This document shows positions 53,517-61,938 of a stretch of 64,000 nucleotides of DNA, in pieces. The first letter of the stretch is position 1, and every line of letters starts with the position of its first letter. Made by a program: the position numbers and the translations under genes. This stretch comes from Spirochaetae bacterium HGW-Spirochaetae-1 (lineage in GTDB: Bacteria > Spirochaetota > UBA4802 > UBA5550): the NCBI GenBank assembly GCA_002839375.1, contig PGXY01000001.1:372001-436000 (forward strand). Reading direction: 5' to 3'. The notes below the pieces were generated by a model, which was not told where the DNA came from, searched no databases, and saw only the letters and a list, made by a program, of their open reading frames with translations.

Positions 53517-54107
53517 TTAAAAAGGCGGAGCCAGGCGTTTTCGGTACGCCTCCTCATACCTGAGAAATTTTTCGACACAGGCTGAAAAATTATCACCCAG
53601 CCGGGTGAAAAAAGGATGCCGGGTGATTTTGACCGGTGCCTTGTAGTTCTCTATCAGATAGACATTGATAAATCCCACATCTGCCTGCCGTGGGTCATGT
53701 ACAAGTTTTTTACGCACGGGATTATATCCGATATACCATAGCAGCCATAGCAGATACTGCTCTGGATTCTCCGCTTCCTCGATCACGGTTGATCCAAACC
53801 GTTCATTCCAGAAGGGTCCCGTGGATTCCGTGGATCGGTTATACATTTCTGCTATGCGCGCCTTGATATACTGCATGATCTTTGATACTGTTTCTTTATC
53901 ATCCAGAGTACGGATGACAATATGAATGTGATTTGTCACTGGTTCTGCTGCGATTAGTTCAAAGTCATACTTTTCCTGACATTTTTTGACGGCCTCGATG
54001 AGGTATTTTCGTACATGGCTGCTTCTCATGAGGTCTTTTTTTCCGTGGCAACGGGTGAAACAGTGGTGTGTCTTTCCCTGGGCGATATTTCTCAGTGGTC
54101 GTGGCAT
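53517..54107 (-). CDS. REP-associated tyrosine transposase (RAYT, Y1 HUH family)
   Basis: A 196-residue Y1 transposase. The HUH metal motif is in EPVTNHIHIVIRT; the catalytic Tyr is probably in SKIMQYIKARI; FWNERFGSTVI and YLLWLLWYIGYNPVR are RAYT signatures. RAYTs cut single-stranded REP hairpins and are usually single-copy, domesticated genes rather than parts of a self-moving IS. No left/right IS ends or target duplications are visible. GGGTCAGAGC repeats lie on both sides and are its probable substrate. Confidence 0.9.
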   Translation of the reverse strand: MPRPLRNIAQGKTHHCFTRCHGKKDLMRSSHVRKYLIEAVKKCQEKYDFELIAAEPVTNHIHIVIRTLDDKETVSKIMQYIKARIAEMYNRSTESTGPFWNERFGSTVIEEAENPEQYLLWLLWYIGYNPVRKKLVHDPRQADVGFINVYLIENYKAPVKITRHPFFTRLGDNFSACVEKFLRYEEAYRKRLAPPF

Positions 54108-54195
54108 TAAGTACGCTCCTCCTTATGAAGTTGTTTCAATTATATAGACGAAGGAGCGGTGTGAAAATTTAAAAGTTTTTGTGATAGAGGAAGTG

Positions 54196-54247
54196 GGGGT
54201 CAGAGCATTTTTTTTGGATAAGAGAAGGCAATGAGGGCTCTGACCCC
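54196..54247. repeat. Inverted pair of GGGGTCAGAGC repeats upstream of the transposase
   Basis: GGGGTCAGAGC at 54196-54206 and its inverse GCTCTGACCCC at 54237-54247, 30 bases apart, form an 11-bp stem with a large loop: a BIME-like unit. Confidence 0.8.
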
Positions 54248-54277
54248 AGGCTGATAGGAATAAAAGAGAACTACACC

Positions 54278-55471
54278 TCAGAGATACCGATCAACAACCA
54301 TGCGGGCGAAATCCATGGAGGCTGTAAAGGCCGGTGAAATGGCATTGAGGATATGCAGGGTCCCGCCGTCTTTGAGCACGATAAAATCCATGACCATCTC
54401 ACGTTTCTTCCTGTCGATGAGCTGGGGCCTAATGCCCGACTTTTCGGAGTGCATTATATCGCCGGGACGGAGCCCTCGTACCAGTTTTTCCGCGTCCCTG
54501 AAGAAAAATTTACCGATGTATTTGACGGGCTCGCTCAGGGCTATATGGCGAAAGCCCGCATTGCTGAAGAGGAGCAGGGCGTCCCAGAGAAGGAGGGTCA
54601 GAGCCTCGGAGTCCATGCCCGCCACGAGGCCGTAGTTTTCCCGGCCGAAGGCGGGAATGGCCGTGGGTCCTATATAGGTCGTGCCGTCGACACCCCGGGT
54701 AAAGTGAACTCCCAGGAAGGGGTTTCGAATATTGGGCGCAGGATAGATGCTTCCCCTGACGGTTACCCCGCTTGCGGGCGAGAGCTTCCGGTATGTCCCC
54801 TTGAAGGGAATGAGCCGGTAATCGCATCCTAGGCCAAAGGCATGGGCTATGCGGTCGCTGTAAGCTCCTGCTGCATTGATAAAAGTATTGAATTGAATGG
54901 GGCCTTTATCGGTGATGATTGAACCCGAGCCCTGCTGTTTCAGAAATTGTGTCCCTGTCAGGATGGTGATATTCTTTTGCTTTGTCAGGTCATCATATAG
55001 GCTCTTCATTATCGCTTTGGGGCTCACCATGGCCGTTTCCGGTGAATACAGGGCTCTGACCCTGGTTCGGGCCGAAGGCTCCAGTTCGGACAGTTCTTTT
55101 TCGCTGAGTATTGATACGGGCGAGCCGTTTGCCAGGGCCCTGCGGTACAGCTCGTCCAGGACCGGCAGCTCCTCTTCGTTTTTTGCAACAATCACCTTGC
55201 CCGATTCCAGCAGGGGAAGTCCGTGTTCGCGGCAGTACTCCTTCATGAGACGGTTTCCCCGTAGGCACGATGCGGCCCTCAGGCTGTCCGGGGCATAATA
55301 GATACCGGCGTGGAGAACGCCGCTGTTGCGTCCCGAGGCATGGAGCCCCACGGCCTCTTCTTTCTCGATGATCAGTATGTCGGCATTGCCGCGACTGACC
55401 AGTTCCCTGGCAATGGTGAGACCGATGATCCCGCCACCGCAGATGAGTATGTCTGTTTTCAGTTCTTTCAT
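54278..55471 (-). CDS. lhgO: L-2-hydroxyglutarate oxidase-like FAD oxidoreductase
   Basis: A 397-residue flavoprotein of the DAO family: GGGIIGLTIARELVSRG is the FAD Rossmann loop, GLHASGRNSGVLHAGIYYAPDSLRA the LhgO-typical active-site block, and SPAFTASMDFARMV the C-terminus. It would oxidise L-2-hydroxyglutarate to 2-oxoglutarate, passing electrons to quinone in E. coli. Two GGGTCAGAGCC copies lie inside it without disturbing conserved alignment (EALTLL and RVRAL). Confidence 0.88.
   Translation of the reverse strand: MKELKTDILICGGGIIGLTIARELVSRGNADILIIEKEEAVGLHASGRNSGVLHAGIYYAPDSLRAASCLRGNRLMKEYCREHGLPLLESGKVIVAKNEEELPVLDELYRRALANGSPVSILSEKELSELEPSARTRVRALYSPETAMVSPKAIMKSLYDDLTKQKNITILTGTQFLKQQGSGSIITDKGPIQFNTFINAAGAYSDRIAHAFGLGCDYRLIPFKGTYRKLSPASGVTVRGSIYPAPNIRNPFLGVHFTRGVDGTTYIGPTAIPAFGRENYGLVAGMDSEALTLLLWDALLLFSNAGFRHIALSEPVKYIGKFFFRDAEKLVRGLRPGDIMHSEKSGIRPQLIDRKKREMVMDFIVLKDGGTLHILNAISPAFTASMDFARMVVDRYL
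54595..54605 (+). repeat. GGGTCAGAGCC copy inside the lhgO-like gene (1)
   Basis: Exact 11-mer; on the coding strand GCT CTG ACC within Glu-Ala-Leu-Thr-Leu. Confidence 0.65.
55052..55062 (-). repeat. GGGTCAGAGCC copy inside the lhgO-like gene (2)
   Basis: The + strand reads GGCTCTGACCC; the coding strand gives Arg-Val-Arg-Ala in the segment before the conserved LYSPET. Confidence 0.65.
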
Positions 55472-55563
55472 GGTAAATTCCTGGTTTATTTACAATGAGA
55501 TTTAAATGCAGGATAAACGTTATTGTGTCAATACATTATAGCGGTCTCTGACTTCGTGTAGGG

Positions 55564-55602
55564 GCTCTGACCCCTTTTTAAGTAAAAAGTATGCTCTGAC
55601 CC
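55564..55602 (-). repeat. Two GGGTCAGAGC copies between lhgO-like and queG-like genes
   Basis: Copies at 55564-55574 (within the 14-base GGGGCTCTGACCCC) and 55593-55602, same orientation, just beyond the stop of the QueG-like gene. A degenerate relative (GGTCTCTGACTT) lies at 55544-55555. Confidence 0.75.
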
Positions 55603-55603
55603 T

Positions 55604-56722
55604 TTATTCTCCGACAAGAGACGCCTCAATCTCCTCGCGCACAATCCCTTTGCTGTCGCCGAGGAATTCCTCCAGGGCGATGCGGGCATCGGAGCCGGTT
55701 ATGCGTCCCAGGGCCCAGGCAGCCATGGCTCTGACCCTCTCATCGTCGTTTTCCCTGAAAGCGCGCACCAGGTCAGGAACATATACGGGGTCGGCGCTGT
55801 TGCCCATGACGCGAGCTACGTTCATTTTCCACCGCCAGATGTTGTTGTAGCCCATGTAGAACATGTGGGGCCACACCAGTTTTTCAAAGTAATCCTTATC
55901 CATGTGGAGCAGGCGCGAGAGATTGAAGTTTTCGGCCTTCAGGGCGACGCGCCTGTTCTGCGGCAGTTCCTGGGACATCCAGGCCTCGTTGCGGGGGCAC
56001 ACGTTCTGGCAGCGGTCGCAGCCATAGACGTACATGCCCATGGGTTCCCGCAGCTCCCTGGGGGTCAGACCGTCGCCGTAGTAGGTCAGGTAGGATATGC
56101 AGCGGCGCGGATCAATGGTGCCGTCTCCCTTCAGTGCCCGCGTGGGACAGGCTGCGACGCAGGCGTTCCGGCACCAGTCGGGGCACCCCATGCGTACAGT
56201 GGGTGTGTCCGGTTCAAAGGATTGGTCCGTCACTACTGCCATGGGGATGATCCAGGAACTTTTACGCGCCACCCGTTCGGCATAGAGGAGGCAGTTTTTA
56301 CCGAAGGTGCCCAGGCCCGCACGGGCCGCGGCGGCCCGGTGGGGCAGGTTGAAGGGGACCTTTGAGTCGATGCCGTTGTCCCTGAGATAGCTTCGGAAGT
56401 TTTTGATACGCAGAGTCAGACCGTCCTTTGTAACACGGTCGTCATCGAGGTAGCAGCGGCCGAAATTATGTTCGATGCAGGCCGGAAAGGATTCCTTGAA
56501 GTAAACATCGAGAAGCACGATGATAGACCCGGCGCCGGGAAGTATCTCTGTGGGGTCAGAGCCCTTCATGAGCTGCAGCCCGGCCGACTCGGCCCATCCG
56601 TATTCCTCCATGCGGCCCGAAAGAATCCTGCGGTGTTCAGTGAAGGGTTCCGCCGTGGTGAACCCGATATCGTCGAATCCCAGTTCCTTTGCCTTCGTGA
56701 TTATATCAGCTTTCTTAATCAT
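55604..56722 (-). CDS. QueG-like iron-sulfur reductase (epoxyqueuosine reductase family)
   Basis: A 372-residue protein. The N-terminal domain contains LPGAGSIIVLLDVYF and AAARAGLGTFGKNCLLY, as in QueG. Two [4Fe-4S] motifs follow (CRNACVAACPTRAL and YGCDRCQNVCPRN), then HEAT-like repeats at the C-terminus (VPDLVRAFRENDDERVRAMAAWALGRI). QueG reduces epoxyqueuosine in tRNA using cobalamin. Spacing and several blocks differ from E. coli QueG, so it may be a paralogue with another substrate. Two GGGTCAGAGCC copies are inside. Confidence 0.8.
   Translation of the reverse strand: MIKKADIITKAKELGFDDIGFTTAEPFTEHRRILSGRMEEYGWAESAGLQLMKGSDPTEILPGAGSIIVLLDVYFKESFPACIEHNFGRCYLDDDRVTKDGLTLRIKNFRSYLRDNGIDSKVPFNLPHRAAAARAGLGTFGKNCLLYAERVARKSSWIIPMAVVTDQSFEPDTPTVRMGCPDWCRNACVAACPTRALKGDGTIDPRRCISYLTYYGDGLTPRELREPMGMYVYGCDRCQNVCPRNEAWMSQELPQNRRVALKAENFNLSRLLHMDKDYFEKLVWPHMFYMGYNNIWRWKMNVARVMGNSADPVYVPDLVRAFRENDDERVRAMAAWALGRITGSDARIALEEFLGDSKGIVREEIEASLVGE
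55727..55737 (-). repeat. GGGTCAGAGCC copy inside the queG-like gene (1)
   Basis: The + strand reads GGCTCTGACCC; the coding strand reads Arg-Val-Arg-Ala within the HEAT repeat. Confidence 0.65.
56552..56562 (+). repeat. GGGTCAGAGC copy inside the queG-like gene (2)
   Basis: The + strand reads GGGGTCAGAGC (then CC); the coding strand reads Gly-Ser-Asp-Pro just before the conserved LPGAG. Confidence 0.65.
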
Positions 56723-56792
56723 TGCCGCACCTCGTCGTGTAGTATGTTAATCGTTCTAAGGGTAAAATATCAGACCGTGGATGCCTTTGGTT

Positions 56793-57392
56793 CTATGCAT
56801 TTCGTTTTGATTCGATAAGCTCCTTGAGAGAACTTATACACTGGCGCATATCCCTTTCATCCTTGCTCACCCGTGACAGCATGATGCCCCCTTCGAGAAG
56901 GGCCACGACATGCTTTGCCAGAGCCGGGGGAACGATAGAAGAGTCCAGTTCGCCGGCCTTTACAGCTCCCTCAATGAGCGATGTTATCATGCTTACCCAT
57001 TCCCGGAATATACGGCTGATGCGCCGGGAGAATTCCTCGTTCGTATCGGCCATTTCCAGGGCAGTATTACCGAAGATGCATCCGCCCGTGAATCCGCGGC
57101 TCCGGTGATAGCGGAACACCGCGTCCACCAGGCTGTAGAGTTTATCCACGCAGGTATCGCCCTTCACTTTTCCCTTCAGGTAATCGTTGTACTGCCGTGA
57201 CGCCTCGTCGATGATGGCAAGGCCCAGTTCCTCCTTGCTGTGAAAGTGAAAGTAGAGGTTTCCCTTTTTAACGCCCGTGGCCTCGATGATATGGGAAATA
57301 CCCGTATTCCCGAATCCCCGTGTATTAATGAGGGATACTGCCGTACCCAGGATGTGCTCCCGTGTCATTTCGCCCTTTGTTTTTTCCGTCAT
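56793..57392 (-). CDS. TetR-family transcriptional regulator
   Basis: A 199-residue repressor-type protein from ATG 57392 (preceded by AGGAAAC; the longer frame has no ribosome site). The HTH is TGISHIIEATGVKKGNLYFHFHSKEELGLAIID, followed by a C-terminal ligand domain resembling YxaF/LmrA-like TetR proteins (ALAKHVVALLEGGIMLSRV). A TGACCGTTTGGTAC site lies 20 bases before the start, probably its own operator. The target besides itself may be the divergent KaiC-like gene. Confidence 0.88.
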   Translation of the reverse strand: MTEKTKGEMTREHILGTAVSLINTRGFGNTGISHIIEATGVKKGNLYFHFHSKEELGLAIIDEASRQYNDYLKGKVKGDTCVDKLYSLVDAVFRYHRSRGFTGGCIFGNTALEMADTNEEFSRRISRIFREWVSMITSLIEGAVKAGELDSSIVPPALAKHVVALLEGGIMLSRVSKDERDMRQCISSLKELIESKRNA

Positions 57393-57412
57393 GATTGTTT
57401 CCTGTAATATAC

Positions 57413-57426
57413 TGACCGTTTGGTAC
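57413..57426. promoter_or_regulatory. Probable TetR operator
   Basis: TGACCGTTTGGTAC resembles the TGACCGNNNGGTCA type sites bound by many TetR proteins, imperfect in the last two bases, immediately upstream of the tetR gene. Confidence 0.45.
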
Positions 57427-57537
57427 AGAATATATGATCCTGGAGATATTGTCAAACAAAATTTATTGCGGGAGAAAAGACCCGTCGCGGTTGCGACCCC
57501 GGTGAAAAATTTACCTGTCTATGAACAGAAATTAGCC

Positions 57538-57591
57538 ACCCCTGGAAGGGGTTTGTGAATTATCATTCTTAAGTCCCCCTCCGGGGGATTT
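57538..57591. repeat. Two GC-rich hairpins in the tetR/KaiC-like spacer
   Basis: The spacer 57393-57757 (365 bases) has no gene. It contains ACCCCT-GGA-AGGGGT (57538-57552) and TCCCCC-TCC-GGGGGA (core 57574-57588, extended by A/T pairs to 57571-57591), followed by another G-run. Such C-run/G-run stems resemble dispersed intergenic repeats in many genomes; terminators are less likely, since no T-run follows. Confidence 0.5.
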
Positions 57592-57757
57592 AGGGGGCCG
57601 TGTCCCCGTGGCGACATTTATAATGATTTTTCCCTGATAAATATTTCTCTCTCAACATATTTTATGTCTAAAAATAACTTGTCAGCTATGCCTTCCTCTC
57701 CCAATGTAGTCATTGGCTTTTACATGAAAAGTGACGGCGGCTGCACGGGAGGAGAGC

Positions 57758-59023
57758 ATGATAAGTACGGGCGTATCTTATATCGACGAAATAACGGGAG
57801 GCCTCCGTCTGGGCGACAACGTCGTCTGGCAGGTTTCCGACGGTGTCTCCATTGACAGCTTCATAAAGGCCTTTTTTGATACCAACAGTGATTTCCAGAG
57901 CAATATCATCTATATCAATTCGAATTACTCCCCGCATACGATTAAAAAACGGTATGATTATCTTTTTCAAAAAAATATTACTCTCATTGACGCCTTTACA
58001 CATGGCAAGGGAAACAGTGATCCTGTTTTTCTTGATTTTTACCAGGACAGGAATCTTGATCCTCAACGCTTCATCTGTGTTGAAAATCCCCGCGATGTAT
58101 CGGTGTTCACCTCGGTCCTGAACAATATAGAGAAGGATAACAAGGATGGTTCCTTTTACATTTTCGACAGTCTTACAGGGCTCTTCGAGCTCTGGAAAAA
58201 CGAACGGGATGTGATTGATTTTTTTGCCTTTAAATGTCCCAAGCTCTACGATCTGAACACGCTGGCGTACTGGATTTTTGAGCGCGACGCCCATTCAAAG
58301 GAATTCATCGCCAGCATCACGCACATCACGCAGGTGATATTCGCCCTGAACGCTTCTCACATGGATTATTACCAGATCAGCATCAACAAGCTGGAAAACA
58401 GGTCTTCCTTTCACGATATCGAACCGCGTTATTTCAGGATCATCGACAAGGAGATACGGTTTAAATCGGACCGCATCGATGAAGTTATCCGCATAGGTGA
58501 AAAGGTGAAGAAACTCCGCAAGGAGAAAAAGATCACCCAGTCCGAACTCGCCATGGTGCTGGGCATGACTGCCGGGGCCATATCACAGATCGAGAACAAC
58601 CTGATTTCGCCTTCCCTGCAGTCCCTGGTGCAGATGGCGGCTTTTTTCAACAAGCCCCTGGGCTACTTTATAGGGACAGAACTGGAAAACGAAAAAGACC
58701 GGGGATACCAGTTAACAAGAAAGAGCTCCCAGCGGAGCAAGGCGACAAGACCGGTTATGATAGAAGAACTTGTTGAACATCACGATATCTCTATCAAACC
58801 CTATGCCGTGACGGTGGCAAAAAACAGCATCATAGAGGGGCCCATCCTGCTGCACAAGGGCACGGAATATCTCACCGTGACCGGGGGGACCATTGACCTG
58901 GTCATCAACTCGGACACGGTATCACTGAACAAGGGTGATTCCCTTATCCTTGAGAGCTCCTTCATTTCCCAGTGGAAGACGGCAGGCCAGGACTGTGAGA
59001 TGGTGTATATTTTACTGAAGTAA
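57758..59023 (+). CDS. Degenerate KaiC-like domain fused to XRE HTH and cupin
   Basis: A 421-residue protein. Residues 1-235 look like a KaiC/RecA-type domain (STGVSYIDEITGGLRLGDNVVWQV, then a Walker-B-like YIFDSLTGL near 134-142), but the P-loop GxxGxGKT is absent. An XRE helix-turn-helix follows (about 246-305: KLRKEKKITQSELAMVLGMTAGAISQIENN) and a C-terminal cupin (about 345-421: GPILLHKGTEYLTVTGG... LNKGDSLILES). So it is a DNA-binding sensor with two possible ligand sites. Start ATG 57758 follows GGGAGGAGAG. Its N-terminal domain is paralogous to that of the next gene. Confidence 0.8.
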   Translation: MISTGVSYIDEITGGLRLGDNVVWQVSDGVSIDSFIKAFFDTNSDFQSNIIYINSNYSPHTIKKRYDYLFQKNITLIDAFTHGKGNSDPVFLDFYQDRNLDPQRFICVENPRDVSVFTSVLNNIEKDNKDGSFYIFDSLTGLFELWKNERDVIDFFAFKCPKLYDLNTLAYWIFERDAHSKEFIASITHITQVIFALNASHMDYYQISINKLENRSSFHDIEPRYFRIIDKEIRFKSDRIDEVIRIGEKVKKLRKEKKITQSELAMVLGMTAGAISQIENNLISPSLQSLVQMAAFFNKPLGYFIGTELENEKDRGYQLTRKSSQRSKATRPVMIEELVEHHDISIKPYAVTVAKNSIIEGPILLHKGTEYLTVTGGTIDLVINSDTVSLNKGDSLILESSFISQWKTAGQDCEMVYILLK

Positions 59024-59177
59024 AGGGATTATAAGTTTTTATCAGCACTGAATATCACCGCCCGCTCGCTATAGCTCGCTGGTGACACGGAGTTCACGGA
59101 GCCTGCCCACGGCTTACGGTTGTTTTTGGAGTTGACTCTTTAATGAATGATTTGATACTCTGGGATTGAAATAAAAA

Positions 59178-61790
59178 ATGTTTATCGGGAAGGACGCCGT
59201 ATTGAAACCCATCGTCACCGCCAGCACGGGCCTTGAAGGCCTCGATCATATCGTGAACAATCTTAACCTGGGAGACAATGTCGTATGGCAGGTTGACAGT
59301 ATAGACGATTACATGGAATTTGTAAAACCCTTCCTGGAGCAGTCACTGAAGGAAGGGAGGAAACTCGTCTATATGCGTTTCGCCACGCACCCCCCCGTGG
59401 TTGACACCAACGATGCCAGAATTAAAACCTACCAGTTGAATGCCTTTTCCGGTTTTGAGTCCTTCGCTCATGAAGTGTATACCATAATCGACCTTGAGGG
59501 GGAAGAGGCCTACTATATCTTTGACTGTCTTTCCGACCTTCTTTCAGCCTGGGCCACGGACCTCATGATCGGAAATTTTTTCGTCATAACCTGTCCCCAT
59601 CTTTTTGTACTCAACACCGTGGCATATTTCGCCCTCTTCCGGAACAGCCATGATTATAAGACCATCGCCCGCATCAGGGAAACGACGCAGCTGCTCATCG
59701 ATATCCACCATTTCGGCGGCAGCTATTATGTGCATCCCCTGAAGGTATTGAATCGTTATTCGCCCACCATGTTTTTTCCCCACAAGAAGGAGGGAGAAAA
59801 ATTTACTCCCATTATCAGCAGTGCCGACGCGGCGGATTTTATTCACTATCTGCATAAGATAACAACGGAGGTTACCAAGAGGAACCTGGATTTCTGGGAC
59901 CGCCTTTTTCTCGAAGTGGAAGCCCTCAAATGCGGCGATTACTGCGAAGAGGATAATCTCGATATGATTAACCGGCTGTGCCGGATCATTATCGGCCGCG
60001 ATGAAAGGATTTTTTCCCTGGTGAGGAAGCATTTTATAATCGATGATTTTATCGCCATCAATGACCGGCTTATCGGCACGGGGTTTATAGGCGGGAAGAC
60101 CACGGGCATGCTCATCGCACGGAAGATGTTGATGAACGACAGCGGGCACAAATGGCATAATCTCATGGAACCCCACGATTCCTTCTATATCGGTTCCGAC
60201 GTGTTCTATACCTACATTGTGCAGAACGGCCTGTGGAGCCTTTTCATGAAGCATAAGACGAAGGAGGGCTATTTCACGGCCGCTCCGGAACTGTGTGAGC
60301 GCATGATGGACGGAACTTTCCCCGATGCCATCAAGGAGCAGTTTCAGCAGATTATCGAATATTTCGGCCAGTCGCCATTCATTGTCCGTTCCAGTAGTCT
60401 CCTCGAGGACGCCTACGGGCACGCCTTCGCGGGTAAATATGAGAGCTATTTCTGCGTCAACCAGGGGAGCCCCCAGGAACGCTACCAGGAATTCACCCGG
60501 GCCATCCGCCTCGTCTATGCCAGTACCATGAACGAAGACGCCCTGGCATACCGCCTCCAGCGCGGCCTGGACCAGATGGATGAGCAGATGGCGCTCCTGG
60601 TGCAGCGCGTGTCCGGCGCCCACCGGCGGAATTATTTTTTCCCTGACATCGGCGGTGTTGGCCTCTCCTACAATACCTATGTGTGGAAGCAGGGCATGGA
60701 CCCCGAGGCGGGCATGATGCGGATAGTGTTCGGCCTGGGGACCCGGGCGGTCAACCGCGTGGAAGGCGACTATCCCCGCATTGTCGCCCTGGATGCTCCC
60801 CAGGTACAGCCCCTGTCGGGGATGGATGACCTGAGAAAATTTTCGCAGCACGATGTCGATATCCTCAATATCGAAACGAATGCCATAGAGACGGTTCCCT
60901 TGGGCCGGCTTCTATCGGACCTGCCCGAACTTGACATGAATCGTTTTGCCGAGATGGACCTGGAACTGGCCCAGCGCATCCGCGATATGGGCCTGAAGGA
61001 AGCCACGCCCTGGCTCATCAATTTCCGGTATCTCCTGGCCGAGACGCAGTTTCCCGATCAGATGAAGGAACTGATGCAGACCATCGAAGAGGCCTATGAC
61101 TATCCCGTTGATATTGAGTTCACCGTCAATTTCGCTTCCGACGGCAGGTATAAAATAAACCTGCTCCAGTGCCGCCCCTATCAGGCAAAGGGATTGAAGA
61201 TGAATGTTGCCATTCCTGAAAACATCGATGAAGCCCGGACCTTTTTTCGCAGCGAAGGGAACTTTCTCGGGGGAAGCATACTGCAGCCCATTACGCGGAT
61301 CATTTATGTCGATCCGGAAGGCTATTCGCGTCTGAACCAGTCGGGAAAGTACGACGTGGCCAGACTGGTGGGGAAGCTGAACAGGCTCATCGACGACCGC
61401 ATGAATTTTCCCGCCATGCTCATCGGTCCCGGCCGCTGGGGCACCACAACACCGTCACTGGGCGTGCCGGTCCGGTTCGCCGAGATAAATAACATCAGGG
61501 TCCTCGTTGAACTGGCGCAGATGAGCGAGAATGTCATGCCCGAGCTTTCCTTCGGTACTCACTTTTTCCAGGACCTGGTGGAAACGGAAATATTCTATAT
61601 AGCACTTTTCCCTGAAAAGCAGGGGGTTTATCTCAACATGGATTTTCTCCGTCAATATGAAAATGGTATCCTGAGCATTTTGCCCGACAGCGGGGCCTAT
61701 GCTGATATCGTACACGTCTACGATGTGGGCAGCGATACTGTAAGCATCGCTGCGGATATCATATCCCAGAGGATTGTCTGCTACAGCTGA
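59178..61790 (+). CDS. Degenerate KaiC-like domain fused to PEP-synthase-type ATP-binding domain
   Basis: An 870-residue protein. Residues 1-205 repeat the P-loop-less KaiC-like module of the gene before (TGLEGLDHIVNNLNLGDNVVWQV; YIFDCLSDLLSAW). From about 300 it has a PEP/pyruvate-binding (PPDK N-terminal, ATP-grasp) domain: FIGGKTTGMLIARKM, FIVRSSSLLEDAYGHAFAGKYESY, and LLQCRPYQ. The central phospho-His and PEP-binding domains of real PEP synthase are missing; the last 190 residues are unassigned. It may be a kinase or pyrophosphorylase-like signalling enzyme. TTG 59202, preceded by GGAAGGA, is an alternative start. Confidence 0.8.
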   Translation: MFIGKDAVLKPIVTASTGLEGLDHIVNNLNLGDNVVWQVDSIDDYMEFVKPFLEQSLKEGRKLVYMRFATHPPVVDTNDARIKTYQLNAFSGFESFAHEVYTIIDLEGEEAYYIFDCLSDLLSAWATDLMIGNFFVITCPHLFVLNTVAYFALFRNSHDYKTIARIRETTQLLIDIHHFGGSYYVHPLKVLNRYSPTMFFPHKKEGEKFTPIISSADAADFIHYLHKITTEVTKRNLDFWDRLFLEVEALKCGDYCEEDNLDMINRLCRIIIGRDERIFSLVRKHFIIDDFIAINDRLIGTGFIGGKTTGMLIARKMLMNDSGHKWHNLMEPHDSFYIGSDVFYTYIVQNGLWSLFMKHKTKEGYFTAAPELCERMMDGTFPDAIKEQFQQIIEYFGQSPFIVRSSSLLEDAYGHAFAGKYESYFCVNQGSPQERYQEFTRAIRLVYASTMNEDALAYRLQRGLDQMDEQMALLVQRVSGAHRRNYFFPDIGGVGLSYNTYVWKQGMDPEAGMMRIVFGLGTRAVNRVEGDYPRIVALDAPQVQPLSGMDDLRKFSQHDVDILNIETNAIETVPLGRLLSDLPELDMNRFAEMDLELAQRIRDMGLKEATPWLINFRYLLAETQFPDQMKELMQTIEEAYDYPVDIEFTVNFASDGRYKINLLQCRPYQAKGLKMNVAIPENIDEARTFFRSEGNFLGGSILQPITRIIYVDPEGYSRLNQSGKYDVARLVGKLNRLIDDRMNFPAMLIGPGRWGTTTPSLGVPVRFAEINNIRVLVELAQMSENVMPELSFGTHFFQDLVETEIFYIALFPEKQGVYLNMDFLRQYENGILSILPDSGAYADIVHVYDVGSDTVSIAADIISQRIVCYS

Positions 61791-61938
61791 GGCTTCCGGA
61801 ATGTTCCGAGGGGCGGCACTGCAATTCCCATAATGAATTTTTGTTCAGGCCCTGCACATTTTCTTAAAAAATATTTAATCCTTAAGTGGTTTCAGGCGTA
61901 TTATATTGAGACGTGAATAATATATCAGGAAAAAAGAT

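Noticed and set aside
53269-54277. Complete insertion sequence around the transposase
   Set aside because: No IS200/IS605-type ends, accessory gene or duplicated target could be seen; a single-copy RAYT with its REP repeats explains the region better.
56061-56071. GGGGTCAGACC as a further copy of the repeat
   Set aside because: Differs in the diagnostic centre (GACC instead of GAGC); likely chance similarity in coding sequence.
59544-60851. 435-codon open frame on the - strand
   Set aside because: Shadow of the KaiC-like/PEP-binding gene; no motifs and composition typical of antisense translation.
59178-61790. Phosphoenolpyruvate synthase
   Set aside because: Only the N-terminal ATP-binding domain is present; the phospho-His domain and PEP-binding barrel are missing, and the first 205 residues belong to another fold.
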